Assembly: GCA_023511675.1 (NCBI GenBank)
Contig: JAIMBC010000019.1
Location: forward strand, 1 to 39,260
Direction of reading: 5' to 3'
DNA length: 39,260 nt
Origin: Pirellulales bacterium
Lineage (GTDB): Bacteria > Planctomycetota > Planctomycetia > Pirellulales > JAIMBC01
Under the pieces are notes generated by a model. That model had not been told where the DNA came from. It saw only the letters and a list, made by a program, of their open reading frames with translations, and ran no database searches. Both the position numbers and the translations under genes were made by a program. Each line of letters begins with the position of its first letter. Positions within the stretch are counted from its first letter, which is position 1. Below, piece after piece: positions 8,119 to 20,509 of this stretch.

Positions 8119-8591
8119 GGCGCATGTCTCCTCAAAACAGAACCATTCGCTCTCGACACATTAGACGTGTACCTGACCACCCAAGTTCCCTTCGCCTGAG
8201 AGGCTGCACAAGCTGGCAAGACCAGGCGGTCCCACGAGCGCGAGGATGCGAAAAAGATCGTTGCCGCTGGGACAAAGCGGCCGTACGCCGCTCGCCCCGG
8301 ATGCAAGCTGGCATCGTTCCGGGAGCAACACCGTGTGATGACCGGTTCGCATGACGGCAAATCGCGCTCAGCGTGGGATGGGCCGCTCATTCTACGCCGC
8401 GCATGGTATGGCTGTTTGCCCCCTTGCGCAACGCGGGTGTAACGTGCAGGCTGCGGGCAGGGGATGTGGCGGGGCGGTGTGTATGTTCCACGGGTACAGC
8501 GGGCATGGCGGCCACCTACGTGGGCCACAGGCACCGGGCGATACGGCGGTCATGCTAGCACGGATCCTCGCCCTTGGCAGGTTTTGCTAAC

Positions 8592-8747
8592 TGGCCCGAC
8601 ACGCCTGCCGCGTGTGAAGGAGACCAGCGGCAATGCGAGCTGCTCCCCGGCAGCAGCTAGCATGATTGCCAGGCGTGTCGGGGACGCCCGCGGCGAGCAG
8701 GTGCGAGTGGTGCGAGCAGCCCATGATTGCCAGGCATGTCGGGCACG
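8592..8747. repeat. 61-bp-spaced direct repeat with an inverted third copy
   Basis: A 25-base sequence starting ATGATTGCCAGGC occurs at 8662-8686 and 8723-8747, with 3 differences and a 61-base period. Its GGCAGGCGTGTCGGG core occurs inverted at 8592-8609, so the first pair could form a stem of about 15 bases around a 60-base loop. This lies in the 922-base gap between the VIT-VWA gene (start 8118) and kdsD (start 9041). Apart from the repeats and the kdsD -10 element, I see no gene in that gap; the small ORFs there have no family signature. Confidence 0.5.
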
Positions 8748-8923
8748 TCCCCATGGCCGCCGTCATCAAAGGGCAAGGGCCGCCCCCGCGCACGGCTAGC
8801 GGGCTAGCGGGCAGCGGCCGTTCCTCGGGCCGCACTTGTGTGGGGGACGAGCGCATGGCCCGGCAGCCTGAGAGTCTGAGCAGCGGATGAAAGCCATCGG
8901 TCTCGCCTGCGGAGGCCTCAGCC

Positions 8924-8931
8924 TATACAAT
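8924..8931 (+). promoter_or_regulatory. -10 element for the kdsD operon
   Basis: TATACAAT fits a -10 box. The -35 position 17 bases upstream is poor (TCGCCT). A leader of about 100 bases would precede kdsD. TACAAT is also the -10 seen before ndk. Confidence 0.35.
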
Positions 8932-9040
8932 GCCGCCCCGTGGCAGGTCGATGCATGCCGCACACGGTGTGGCCGTTGGTGATGCGTACCACCGGCAACC
9001 TAAAGGGGGGCAGGTTTCCTCGGTCAGGGAAGACCCACCT

Positions 9041-10192
9041 ATGAGCACTCAGGCAGCCGGGCCGGTTGACACGCCCCTGGCCCAGGTGAAGCTGGGCCGC
9101 GATGTGCTGTTGCACGAGGCGCAAGCGATTGAGCGATTGGCCCGCAGGCTGGGCAACAGCTTTGCCGAGGCGGTGGCCCTGCTTGCCGGATGTCGGGGCC
9201 TGGTGGTGGTGACGGGCATGGGCAAGGCCGGACACATCGGCAAGAAGGTCTCTGCCACACTGGCCTCGACGGGCACGCGCAGCATCTACCTCCACCCTGC
9301 CGAGGCCGTGCATGGAGATCTGGGCCGCCTCAGGCCGGACGACGTGGTGTTGGCCTTCTCTCAGAGCGGTGAAACGGAAGAACTCTTGGCCCTGCTGCCG
9401 GCCCTCGCCCAACTGGCCGTGCCGCTGGTGGCCGTGACCTGCCGTGCGGAGAGCAGCCTGGCCCGCGCGGCTGCCGAGGTGCTGGACCTGGGCGTCAGCG
9501 AGGAGGCATGCCCCCTGGGGTTGGCCCCCACCAGCAGCACCACGGCCATGCTGGCACTGGGAGATGCCCTGGCCGTGGTGGCAAGCAGGATGCAAGGGTT
9601 CGACCGCAGCGATTTTGCCCGGCTTCATCCGGGAGGCAGTCTGGGCCGGCGTCTCGCCAAGGTAGAAAGCCGCATGCGGCCGCTGACCGTCTGCCGCGTG
9701 GCCAGCGAGGCGTTGGCGGTGCGAGAGGTGTTTGCGGCCGTCAGCCGGCCAGGCCGGCGCAGCGGGGCAATCTTGCTGGTGGCCCCAGACGGCCGCCTCA
9801 GCGGCATTTTCACCGACAGCGATCTGGCCCGCCTGTTTGAAGCCCGCCGCGACGCCGATCTGGACCTCCCTATCCGCCTGCTCATGTCTCCCCACCCCGT
9901 ATCCGTTCCCCAGGGAACCTTGCTCACCGAAGCGATCAACCTGATGGCCGAACGTAAAATCAGCGAGCTGCCCGTGGTAGACCCCCAAGGCCGTCCCCTC
10001 GGCTTGCTCGACATTACGGATGTGCTGGGTATGATTCCACCAGAGCCGCTGGCGGCCAGGGCAGGTTCGGCGCAAACCAGACGCGATTTGCCCGCCCCCC
10101 ACACGCTTCGCAGGAACCCCAGTAGCACCATCCCGGAAACCAGCACCGATCTGCCGCTGCTCGACGCCGATGCCGGCTTGCCCAGCCCATGA
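9041..10192 (+). CDS. kdsD: Arabinose-5-phosphate isomerase (KpsF/GutQ family)
   Basis: This 383-residue enzyme converts ribulose-5-phosphate to arabinose-5-phosphate, the first committed precursor of Kdo in lipopolysaccharide. The start at 9041 (MSTQAAGP) is chosen because AGGGA lies about 11 bases upstream and the 37 residues before it in the track ORF look non-coding. A SIS domain covers about 30-200, with VVVTGMGKAGHIGKKVSATL, FSQSGETEEL and the LAPTSSTTAMLALGDALA signature. Two CBS motifs (about 220-280 and 285-345) end near LPVVDPQGRPLGLLDITDV. A C-terminal extension of about 40 Pro/Thr/Ser-rich residues is unusual. It is followed by kdsC and an LptC-like gene, which supports the Kdo role. 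Confidence 0.93.
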   Translation: MSTQAAGPVDTPLAQVKLGRDVLLHEAQAIERLARRLGNSFAEAVALLAGCRGLVVVTGMGKAGHIGKKVSATLASTGTRSIYLHPAEAVHGDLGRLRPDDVVLAFSQSGETEELLALLPALAQLAVPLVAVTCRAESSLARAAAEVLDLGVSEEACPLGLAPTSSTTAMLALGDALAVVASRMQGFDRSDFARLHPGGSLGRRLAKVESRMRPLTVCRVASEALAVREVFAAVSRPGRRSGAILLVAPDGRLSGIFTDSDLARLFEARRDADLDLPIRLLMSPHPVSVPQGTLLTEAINLMAERKISELPVVDPQGRPLGLLDITDVLGMIPPEPLAARAGSAQTRRDLPAPHTLRRNPSSTIPETSTDLPLLDADAGLPSP

Positions 10193-10269
10193 CCGTGCGG
10201 CCCTCTCATTACAACCCCTACTAACCGCAACAGCCAACGCGGCGGCAATCCCGCCCGCAGGATGCCTCC

Positions 10270-10791
10270 ATGACACTGGTACGCCGCTGCCAGCGAATCG
10301 AGCTGATTCTGGCCGATGTGGACGGCGTGTTGACCGACGGCACGCTGATCCTCAGCAACGAAGGGATCGAGACAAAGCTGTTTCACATCCGTGACGGGTT
10401 GGGGATCAAGCTTTGGCAGCGTGCGGGCGGCAAGTTTGGTCTGATCACCGGCCGGAGTTCCCACAGCGTGAACCTGCGGGCAGCCGAGCTGGGCATTGAG
10501 CTGGTGCGGCAGGGCACGGAGAACAAGCTGGCGGCGGCGCGGGAGATCTTGGCGACGTTAGGGCTGGTACCGGAGCAGTTGTGCTTTATCGGAGACGATC
10601 TGCCGGATCTGGCCGTGGTGCGCTGGGCCGGGCTGGGCGTGGCCGTGGCAGATGCCTGCGAGGAGGTACGAGCGGCGGCACACTATGTGACCTCGCTTTC
10701 CGGGGGGCATGGGGCCGTGCGCGAGGTGGTTGAGCAAGTCCTCAAGTCTCAGGGCCGCTGGGACGACGTGGTACAGTTGTTTCAGGGCTGA
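10270..10791 (+). CDS. kdsC: KdsC-type HAD phosphatase (Kdo-8-phosphate phosphatase)
   Basis: This 173-residue HAD-superfamily phosphatase without a cap domain would remove phosphate from Kdo-8-phosphate to give free Kdo. The nucleophile motif LADVDGVLTDG gives Asp16 and Asp18. Motif II is GLITGRSS, the conserved Lys lies in NKLAAAREIL, and motif IV is FIGDDLPDLAVV. Length and the GGHGAVREV C-terminal signature match the family, which works as a tetramer. The gene follows kdsD by 77 bases and precedes the LptC-like gene by 21, so they are probably one operon. A role on a related sugar (2-keto-3-deoxynonate) cannot be excluded from sequence alone. Confidence 0.93.
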   Translation: MTLVRRCQRIELILADVDGVLTDGTLILSNEGIETKLFHIRDGLGIKLWQRAGGKFGLITGRSSHSVNLRAAELGIELVRQGTENKLAAAREILATLGLVPEQLCFIGDDLPDLAVVRWAGLGVAVADACEEVRAAAHYVTSLSGGHGAVREVVEQVLKSQGRWDDVVQLFQG

Positions 10792-10812
10792 CCCAGTAAC
10801 TCAGGCCACACC

Positions 10813-13800
10813 GTGTTGCACCGCCTGATTCGCACCACACTCAGCCTGTTGCTGCTGCTGGCGGCGTACGGGCTGTACAGCCGGCTGGTCGTGCCATGGA
10901 TCGAGCCCGCTGCCCGCCGTCCTCAGGGCCGCGCCTCAACGGAAGCCGAACGTGCGGCCGCGCGCAACGCCGTGCGGGCCGCGCGCGAGGAACTATCTGC
11001 CTGGTTCGCTCCCGGCGATTGGGAGCTGCACTCCTCCAAGATCCTTGAAACGCCCCAGGGCAAGCTCCTGCTCGAGCAGTACCAGAATGTTGGCCGGGGC
11101 CAGATTCGCGTCCGCCCCTGCACCATGGTGCTCTGGCCCCAAGGCCAGTTCGAAGACGAGCGCGAGCGGCAGCGCCGGGCCATCGTGGTGCAAGCTCCGT
11201 CCGGCGCCATCCTGCAATTCGACAGCGAGTTCGATCTGAAACAGGGCCGTGTCGGCAAGCTGGTGGGGGGCAAACTGGTCGGCCGCGTGATCCTGCGCAG
11301 CGACTGCAAACACCCCGGGCCAGCAGACGACCTGTGGGTCACTGCTCGCGAACTGTACCTTACCGAAGAGCGCCTCACCTCCGCGCACGAGGTGCGCTTC
11401 CGCCTGGGAGAGAACCGGGGCCAGGGCCGGGAACTCGTGGTGCGGCTGGCCCGCACGTCCGGTGCCGGGGACCAGCCAGCCAGCGGCGCGGTACGTACCG
11501 TGGAATTGCTGCAAGACGTGCGGCTCGAAGTGCAGCAAACAGGCGCAGGCCTGTTTGCCGGCCTGTCACCCCTCGGCAAAGTGCCAGGGTCGCCGCGAAT
11601 GGCAGCCGCCCCGGCAGGAAGCCAGTTGCCACCCGGCGCGCCTGCGGCGGATGTCTTGCCCCAGCCGCCCACGCCGGCAGCCGACGCCACGGCGCGGCCC
11701 GGCCCCGTGGAAGTGGCTTGCGATGGGCCGTTCCGCTTCGATCTGGAGCAACAGGTGGCGACCTTCGAACGGCGCGTCACCGTGCGGCGGCGCCTGCCCC
11801 AGATGGCGCCTGACGCCCTCGATTGTGAGCTGCTGGCCATTCACTTTCGCCGCGAGCCAGCGTTGTCGGGCCAACAAGAGGGTGCCGCGACGGACGCGTC
11901 TGGACCGCGTGGTGCGTCTGACCCGACCGATGCGGGGGCCGGGCGGCTGGTACCAACCCGCATTGTGGCCACAGGTGATCCCGTGGTGGTCGAGTCTCCG
12001 CTGTATGGCGTCTCTGCGCGGGCCAGCCGCGTCGAATACGATTTGCAGTCGGGAATGGTACGCCTGCACGACCGCAAGCAGGCCCTACTGCGCCGGCTGG
12101 ATGCTGTGACAGGGGAGCAGCGCGAGATCCGCTGCCTGAGGCTGGAGTACACGCCGGACCCGCAGGGAGGCTGGGGCACGCTGCTGGCGGAGGGACCCGG
12201 CTGGATGCGCGGCTGGCTGCCCACCGAGGACCCGGCCCAGGCGGCCGGCGCCTCGGGGGAGGTGCAGCGTGCCGCAAGCGCCGCCGCACTCTCAGACGCA
12301 CAGACCGACGTGAGTTGGGAGCGGCACCTGCACTTTCGCCTGCACGAGGGATTGCGCGTGCTGTCGCTGATGGGCCCTGCGCGGATGGCCCTGCCGGGCC
12401 AGGCCAGTCTGGCCGCAGCCGAGATCCATGTGTGGTTGCGCGAGGACCAGGCTCCGCCCCCCCCAGCAGGCAACCCCGGCCGGCTGATCCCCGAACGCCT
12501 GCTGGCACGCGGCAACGTCGAGATCGATTCTCCCCAGTTCCTCGGCAGCGTCTCCGACCTGCAAGTGTGGTTTGAACGCCCACCCTCTGTGCCCAGTCTC
12601 CAGCCTGGGGCCCATGCCCTAGGGGCTGCATCGCCGGTCACGGCAGGCGAGGAACCGGCAACGGCCCTCCACGAGGCCGCTGCTCTGCCCGCCGGCGCGC
12701 ACGATGACGCGGGGCCGCGATTGTTCCCAGCCGAAGGCGACTCCGAGCAGCAAGCGGGCAGCTACGACATCTCGGCCCAACTGCTCCAGGTGCGCTTGCT
12801 GCTGCGGGAAGGGCAGGCCCTGGTGCCGGTGGAACTGCGGGCACAGGGCGCCGTGCGGCTGCGCGAGCTGGCCGGCGATGGTGGGCGTGCGCCGCTTGGG
12901 CTGGACGGCGAGCTGATGCATGTGCTGCAACAGAACGGCGTGCTCACGTTGACGGCTGCTGGCGCGCCCTCCACGCTGTTCGGGCCTGGCGTCACGCTGG
13001 TGGGCGAGCAGATCGTCGTCGAGCAAGCTGCCGAGTTGCGGGTGACGATCGACGGCGCCGGGCAGATGCAGATCGACGCACCGGCGGCCAGCGTCGGGCA
13101 GGCGCCCGGCTGGCAAGCAGACGCCGGCCCGGACCGCCTGCTCATTCGTTGGGACAGGGCCTTCCAGCTCCGGGGGCGTACGGCCCGCTTCACGGGGTCC
13201 GTGGCGGCCAGCCGCGCGCACGAGGAGCTGAAGACCAACGAGCTGCTGGTCGAGTTCACCGCTCCGCTCCGTCTGGATCTCCACGATGACAGGCGGCCGG
13301 GTCTGGCTCGGCTCACCTGCCCGGGGCAGGCACACCTCAAGCGGCGAAGCCTCCAGCTCGGCCAGACACGCTCCCTCGATCGGCTGCTAGTGAAGGACCT
13401 GCGGTGGGACATGCAGACGGGGCGCCTGTGGTGCCAGGGTCCCGGCTGGCTGCGGACCACCTCGATGGGAAGCAGCGTCTTGCCCCCCCCTGGCAAGACA
13501 GCACCGCAGCCCGCGGTCCCCCCCTCCGGCGGCGTGGATGGCCCAGCCCAGGACGCCGCCGCAATGGTGCGGCAGGGTGCGTTGCTCATGGCGAGCGGCG
13601 GCCGGGCGGCAGAGGGCACGCCTGCCGCGGCACTCCTCGGCCCAGCCGAGGCCGACGCTGGCGGCTCCTCGGGCCTGACCTTTCTGGGCGTGGAGTTCCA
13701 GCAGTCCCTGGAGGGCAATCTGCAACAGCGCGAGCTGGCGTTCGTCGGCGGAGTGCGTGCCGTGTACCGACGGGTGTCTCGCTGGGACGAAGAGCTGCCT

Positions 13801-14172
13801 GCCGATGAACCCGACTTGCGGGGAACAGAGGGCTTTGCCCTGCAGTGCGAGCGGCTGCTGGCCGCCGAGATGGGCCAGTTGGCCGACGGCGGGCCTGCCT
13901 ATGACCTCGAGGCCAGCGGAACCACCATCGTGGAAGGAGCTGACTTCACCGCGCAGGCGCATCGCATGAGCTACTCCCAGAGCAAGGACCTGCTGCTATT
14001 AGAAGGAGGCGGCCGCGACGATGCCAGGTTGCTGCGCCGCGCGGCAGACGGCTCTCGCCTGGGCGAAACACAGGCACGCAGAATCTACTACTGGCGCTCG
14101 CGCAACCGGGTGCGGGTAGAGGATATCCGCGGCTTCGACGTCAACGACCTTGGCCTGCGCCAGCGGCACTAG
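10813..14172 (+). CDS. Giant LptC/OstA-like envelope protein
   Basis: This is a 1119-residue protein, several times longer than E. coli LptC (about 190 residues). It starts with GTG and an N-terminal membrane anchor (TTLSLLLLLAAYGLYSRLVV, residues 8-28). The rest is predicted periplasmic and rich in short beta strands with OstA/LptC-style repeats: QVATFERRVTVRRRLP with a following LDCELLAIHF near 310-350, RLLARGNVEIDSPQF near 560, and DLEASGTTIVEGADFTAQAHRMSYSQSKDLLLLEGG near 1040-1070. Long Pro/Ala/Gly linkers (about 250-300, 360-390, 600-650, 880-940) join these blocks. Its place after kdsD-kdsC mirrors the enterobacterial lptC locus, so a role as bridge in lipopolysaccharide export is likely. 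No lptA or lptB is adjacent. The exact domain count needs profile searches. Confidence 0.72.
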   Translation: MLHRLIRTTLSLLLLLAAYGLYSRLVVPWIEPAARRPQGRASTEAERAAARNAVRAAREELSAWFAPGDWELHSSKILETPQGKLLLEQYQNVGRGQIRVRPCTMVLWPQGQFEDERERQRRAIVVQAPSGAILQFDSEFDLKQGRVGKLVGGKLVGRVILRSDCKHPGPADDLWVTARELYLTEERLTSAHEVRFRLGENRGQGRELVVRLARTSGAGDQPASGAVRTVELLQDVRLEVQQTGAGLFAGLSPLGKVPGSPRMAAAPAGSQLPPGAPAADVLPQPPTPAADATARPGPVEVACDGPFRFDLEQQVATFERRVTVRRRLPQMAPDALDCELLAIHFRREPALSGQQEGAATDASGPRGASDPTDAGAGRLVPTRIVATGDPVVVESPLYGVSARASRVEYDLQSGMVRLHDRKQALLRRLDAVTGEQREIRCLRLEYTPDPQGGWGTLLAEGPGWMRGWLPTEDPAQAAGASGEVQRAASAAALSDAQTDVSWERHLHFRLHEGLRVLSLMGPARMALPGQASLAAAEIHVWLREDQAPPPPAGNPGRLIPERLLARGNVEIDSPQFLGSVSDLQVWFERPPSVPSLQPGAHALGAASPVTAGEEPATALHEAAALPAGAHDDAGPRLFPAEGDSEQQAGSYDISAQLLQVRLLLREGQALVPVELRAQGAVRLRELAGDGGRAPLGLDGELMHVLQQNGVLTLTAAGAPSTLFGPGVTLVGEQIVVEQAAELRVTIDGAGQMQIDAPAASVGQAPGWQADAGPDRLLIRWDRAFQLRGRTARFTGSVAASRAHEELKTNELLVEFTAPLRLDLHDDRRPGLARLTCPGQAHLKRRSLQLGQTRSLDRLLVKDLRWDMQTGRLWCQGPGWLRTTSMGSSVLPPPGKTAPQPAVPPSGGVDGPAQDAAAMVRQGALLMASGGRAAEGTPAAALLGPAEADAGGSSGLTFLGVEFQQSLEGNLQQRELAFVGGVRAVYRRVSRWDEELPADEPDLRGTEGFALQCERLLAAEMGQLADGGPAYDLEASGTTIVEGADFTAQAHRMSYSQSKDLLLLEGGGRDDARLLRRAADGSRLGETQARRIYYWRSRNRVRVEDIRGFDVNDLGLRQRH

Positions 14173-14345
14173 CCGCGGGCCGGCCGGGACTCGCTGCCGC
14201 TGGCTCGCGTGGGCCCCCACTGTTGCCGCCGCTGCCCGGCCTGCTGCGCCCGCGGCCGCTGTTGCTGCTGCCCCGCCTGCTGCTGCTCTGGCTCGCCCTG
14301 GCCGCATTGCGGGCGCCTGGCTCCCCCCTGCTGCTGCGGCCCCGC

Positions 14346-14351
14346 TACAAT
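14346..14351 (+). promoter_or_regulatory. Possible -10 box before the VOC gene
   Basis: TACAAT lies 37 bases before the VOC start, the same hexamer as before ndk and kdsD, but no convincing -35 is visible. Confidence 0.25.
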
Positions 14352-14388
14352 ACCGCAAGGCAATCCTCTGTTTTTCAGGGAAGCGCAC

Positions 14389-14826
14389 ATGGCTTGGCTG
14401 AGACACTTGGCATTGCGGTGCCGCGACATGGAACGCTCGCGCGCGTTCTACGAGCAGGTGATCGGCCTGCGCTTTGTGGGCTACCGGCCCCATGGCCGGG
14501 GCCTGGACCTGAGCGATGGCGTCAACAACATCACGCTCATCCAGCAGCCCGAGACGTGCCGCCGACAACCATTGCCCGAGGGCGAGGAGTTCATTCACTT
14601 CGGCCTGGTGGTGGATGATCCCGACCAGGTCTGGCAGCGGTTGCGCGCCTGGGGGGCAACCTTTGTACGTGAAGACGTCAAGCAGCGGCTGCCGATCCAG
14701 CCGGGCGACCGCCCCCCCGCCTCGTACAAGGTGCTCGACCCGGACGACAACGTGGTGGATATCACCTCCAACCGCCAGGAGTGGCGCGGCGTGGAACTGC
14801 CTGCCGTCCGCACCACGGCTGACTGA
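14389..14826 (+). CDS. VOC (glyoxalase/dioxygenase superfamily) protein
   Basis: This 145-residue protein has two beta-alpha-beta-beta-beta units of the vicinal oxygen chelate fold. The first starts RHLALRCRDMERSRAFYEQVIGLR and the second FIHFGLVVDDPDQVWQRL. Possible metal ligands are the His in RHLAL and the His in FIHFGL; the usual C-terminal Glu position reads VLDPDDNVVDI, an Asp-rich variant. The start at 14389 is chosen because AGGGA lies 8 bases upstream; the track's earlier start adds 60 Cys/Pro-rich residues from non-coding GC-rich DNA. Family members include glyoxalase I, dioxygenases and resistance proteins, so the substrate is unknown. Confidence 0.85.
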   Translation: MAWLRHLALRCRDMERSRAFYEQVIGLRFVGYRPHGRGLDLSDGVNNITLIQQPETCRRQPLPEGEEFIHFGLVVDDPDQVWQRLRAWGATFVREDVKQRLPIQPGDRPPASYKVLDPDDNVVDITSNRQEWRGVELPAVRTTAD

Positions 14827-14970
14827 ATGCCGTTGCTTCGCTCGCCTGCCTTCCCTTCTTGTCCCCCCCCTGAGGCGGCCGGCGCGGCGGCCAACGGCCC
14901 TCCGACCTGATCGTTTACCGTGGCGGTCAGCGAGGAGGAATGGTTCCGCGATCATCATGCAACGCCAGGA

Positions 14971-15022
14971 CGCAAAGACGCAAAGGCGCCATGGAAACGA
15001 TCCAACTCCTTGCGTCTTCGCG
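14971..15022. repeat. Dispersed-type palindrome CGCAAAGACGCAAAGG
   Basis: Left arm CGCAAAGACGCAAAGG (14971-14986) and right arm CCTTGCGTCTTCGCG (15008-15022) form an imperfect hairpin around a 21-base loop. Sequences of this type are seen as scattered intergenic repeats in several bacterial groups (recalled, not searched). The 369-base gap 14827-15195 also holds two other inverted repeats, a CAATGT/ACATTG pair at 15065-15098 and GAGGCCTG/CAGGCCTC at 15120-15149, but no gene. Confidence 0.5.
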
Positions 15023-15195
15023 CGATGGCCACCTAGCGATTGCCGCATCAGCGTGCGGGCTGAGCAATGTTTTCTGCGGGGCCCGTCCGCGGACATTGGG
15101 CCAGCGTTTCACACAAGAGGAGGCCTGCTGATGCCGCTGGTCAGGCCTCATCGAGTTGCTGTACGGTTACGATCACGCGGCAAGGAGTTGCAGAG

Positions 15196-17174
15196 ATGAC
15201 GTGGAAACCGCGGCTGGGGGCGTTTCCCCTCGATGGAGGCTATTGCTTTCGCGTCTGGGCACCGCAGGCACGCACCGTCGAGGTGGTGATCCAGCGGACA
15301 GCCGATGACGCCGCGCGGGGGCAAACGTCTGGTACCCCCGCACAGGCTGAGTGCCCACACGGGGCGCACGCGCGAGTCGAGCAGGCACACGGCGCGCAGG
15401 AAGGGGGCGACGAGTTGGTGCTGCCCATGGAGCGGGTCGAAGGAGGCTACTTCACGGCCTTTTCCACTGCCCTCCGCGCGGCAGACCGCTACCGCTACCG
15501 CGTCGACGGTGCGGGGCCGTTTCCCGATCCTGCTTCGCGATTTCAGCCGGAGGGGGTACACGGGCCGTCGGAACTGGTAGATCCCAGCCTTTTTTGCTGG
15601 ACGGATGCCGGGTGGGGCGGCGTGGCGCTGTCTGATGCCATCTTCTACGAGCTGCACGTGGGCACTTTTTCGGCGGAAGGCACATTTGCCGGCGTGGTCG
15701 AGCGATTGCCCAAGTTAGTGGAGTTGGGGGTCACGGTGTTGGAGCTGATGCCGTTGGCCGATTTTGCCGGGCAGCGGAACTGGGGTTACGACGGCGTGAG
15801 CCTGTTTGCGCCCGCGCGCTGCTATGGCCGCCCCGACGATCTGCGGCGGCTGGTGAACGAGGCGCACCGGCTTGGCCTGGGGGTGATCCTGGACGTGGTC
15901 TACAACCACCTGGGCCCGGATGGGAACTACCTGGCCGCCTACAGCCCCTACTACTTCTCGCGAGAGCGGCACACGGCCTGGGGCGCCGGACCGGATTTCG
16001 ATGGTCCACACAGCAGCGCGGTGCGGGAGTTCTTCATCGAGAACGCCCTGTACTGGCTGCACGAATTCCATCTGGACGGACTGCGGCTGGACGCCACGCA
16101 CACGATCGTGGACACCAGCCGCCTGCACATTCTGGCAGAACTGGCTGAGCGTGTGCACGCGGCCTGCGCGCCGCGCCGCGTGTTGCTGATCGCCGAGGAC
16201 AATCGCAACCTGGCACAACTGGTGCGGCCGCGCAGTGCCGGCGGTTGGGGACTGGATGCCGTCTGGGCCGACGACTGGCACCATCAGATGCGGCGCCTGC
16301 TGGCGCAAGACCACGAGGGCTACTACCGAGACTACCGCGGCACGGTGGAGGACCTGGCCGCCACCATTCGCCAGGGCTGGCTCTACACGGGCCAGCATTC
16401 GCGGCATTGGGGCGCGCCGCGAGGGACGGACCCGGCCGGTCTGGCACCGAGGCAGTTCGTGGTGTGCTTGCAGAATCACGACCAGGTGGGCAACCGGGCC
16501 CTGGGCGAGCGGTTGCATCACCAGATCGATCTGGCGGCGTGGCGTGCCGCCTCGGCGCTCCTGATGTGCCTGCCGCAGACGCCGCTGCTGTTCATGGGCC
16601 AGGAGTGGGCAGCCACGTCTCCCTTCCTGTTTTTCACCGACCACGACGAGGAACTGGGACGCCAGGTTACCGCCGGCCGCCGGCGGGAGTTCCGGCATTT
16701 CTCGGCCTTTGCCGATCCCGAGGCCCAGCGGCGGATTCCCGATCCGCAGGCCGAAGCCACCTTCCGCGCCAGCCAGCTCGACTGGGATGAAATCCGCCGC
16801 GAGCCTCACGCCTCGATCCGCCGGCTGTACCAGACGCTGCTCTCCCTGCGGCGCCGCGAGCCGGCCCTGCGTTCGGCCCAGCTTGCCGTGCATCAGGTCG
16901 AGGCCGCGGGAGCAGACTCGCTCGTGCTACGCAGGCCTGGCGATGGCGAGGGAGATTGGCTGATCGTCGTCCGCCTGCGCGGCAGGGGTGCGGTCGACCT
17001 CCGCGGCCACGCCGTGGCAGAGCCTGGAACCGGCCGCCGCTGGGCGATATGTTTGACCACAGAGGATGCCGCATTCAGCCCTCAGCCGAATCCCCCGCAA
17101 GTCGATCTGACCACGGGCGGACCCCTGCTGCACTTTGCCGTCCCGGCCGCGGTCCTCTTGCGGGAACGCCACGC

Positions 17175-17178
<4 letters not shown>
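15196..17178 (+). CDS. treZ: Malto-oligosyltrehalose trehalohydrolase (GH13)
   Basis: This 660-residue enzyme cuts trehalose from the maltooligosyltrehalose made by TreY. The start at 15196 (MTWKPRLGAF) has AAGGAG 9 bases upstream; the 43 residues before it in the track look non-coding. An N-terminal CBM48-like domain (about 8-125) holds a 45-residue low-complexity insertion (about 35-80). The catalytic barrel follows with LDVVYNHLGPDGNY, nucleophile Asp299 in GLRLDATH, acid Glu334 in LIAEDN, and the transition-state Asp in LQNHDQVGN. LFMGQEW and FFTDHDEELG are family-typical. The stop overlaps the treY start by 4 bases (ATGA), so the two are translationally coupled. Confidence 0.95.
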
Positions 17179-20234
<3,056 letters not shown>

Positions 20235-20235
20235 G

Positions 20236-20508
20236 CGATTTTGGATTGTTCCGCCGCCGCATGTTGCGCGAGAGCAGAGTTTTCCGGTGTGCCAAGGGAG
20301 CCGCTCCGAGAAGTTCGGATTACTCCTGTACCCCCGCGATCGGCCAGCCGCCATCCGCTTCGCGCAATCCAAAATCGGGCCATTTTGGATTTTCGATTTT
20401 GGATTGTTGTGCTGCAGCGTTTTGTGCCAGGGCAGGCTTTTCCTGCGTGCCTCATAGCCTTCCCGTGACTCATATCTGTACCCCGCCATGGGCCAGACGC
20501 CATCCGCC
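20236..20508. repeat. Two imperfect direct copies of a ~120-bp element
   Basis: Copy 1 (20236-20358) and copy 2 (20394-20508) both begin CGATTTTGGATTGTT, share a middle (GAG/GGCAG..TTTTCC..GTGCC and CTGTACCCC) and end near GCCATCCGC. They lie 158 bases apart. Copy 1 begins 2 bases after the treY stop. Between them, CAATCCAAAATC (20365-20376) is the perfect inverse of GATTTTGGATTG (20395-20406), so a 12-bp hairpin followed by TTGT can form and might end the treZY transcript. Confidence 0.6.
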
Positions 20509-20509
20509 G

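Noticed and set aside
5626-8199. 857-residue ORF on the plus strand
   Set aside because: It is antisense to the complete VIT-VWA gene and has no RBS or family motif.
8587-8856. Minus-strand 89-residue ORF with CPTCLAIMGC
   Set aside because: The apparent Cys motifs come from the repeated element; no RBS or family match.
14209-14388. Cys-rich 60-residue N-terminal extension of the VOC protein
   Set aside because: The RBS and family length support the start at 14389; the extension is translated GC-rich intergenic DNA.
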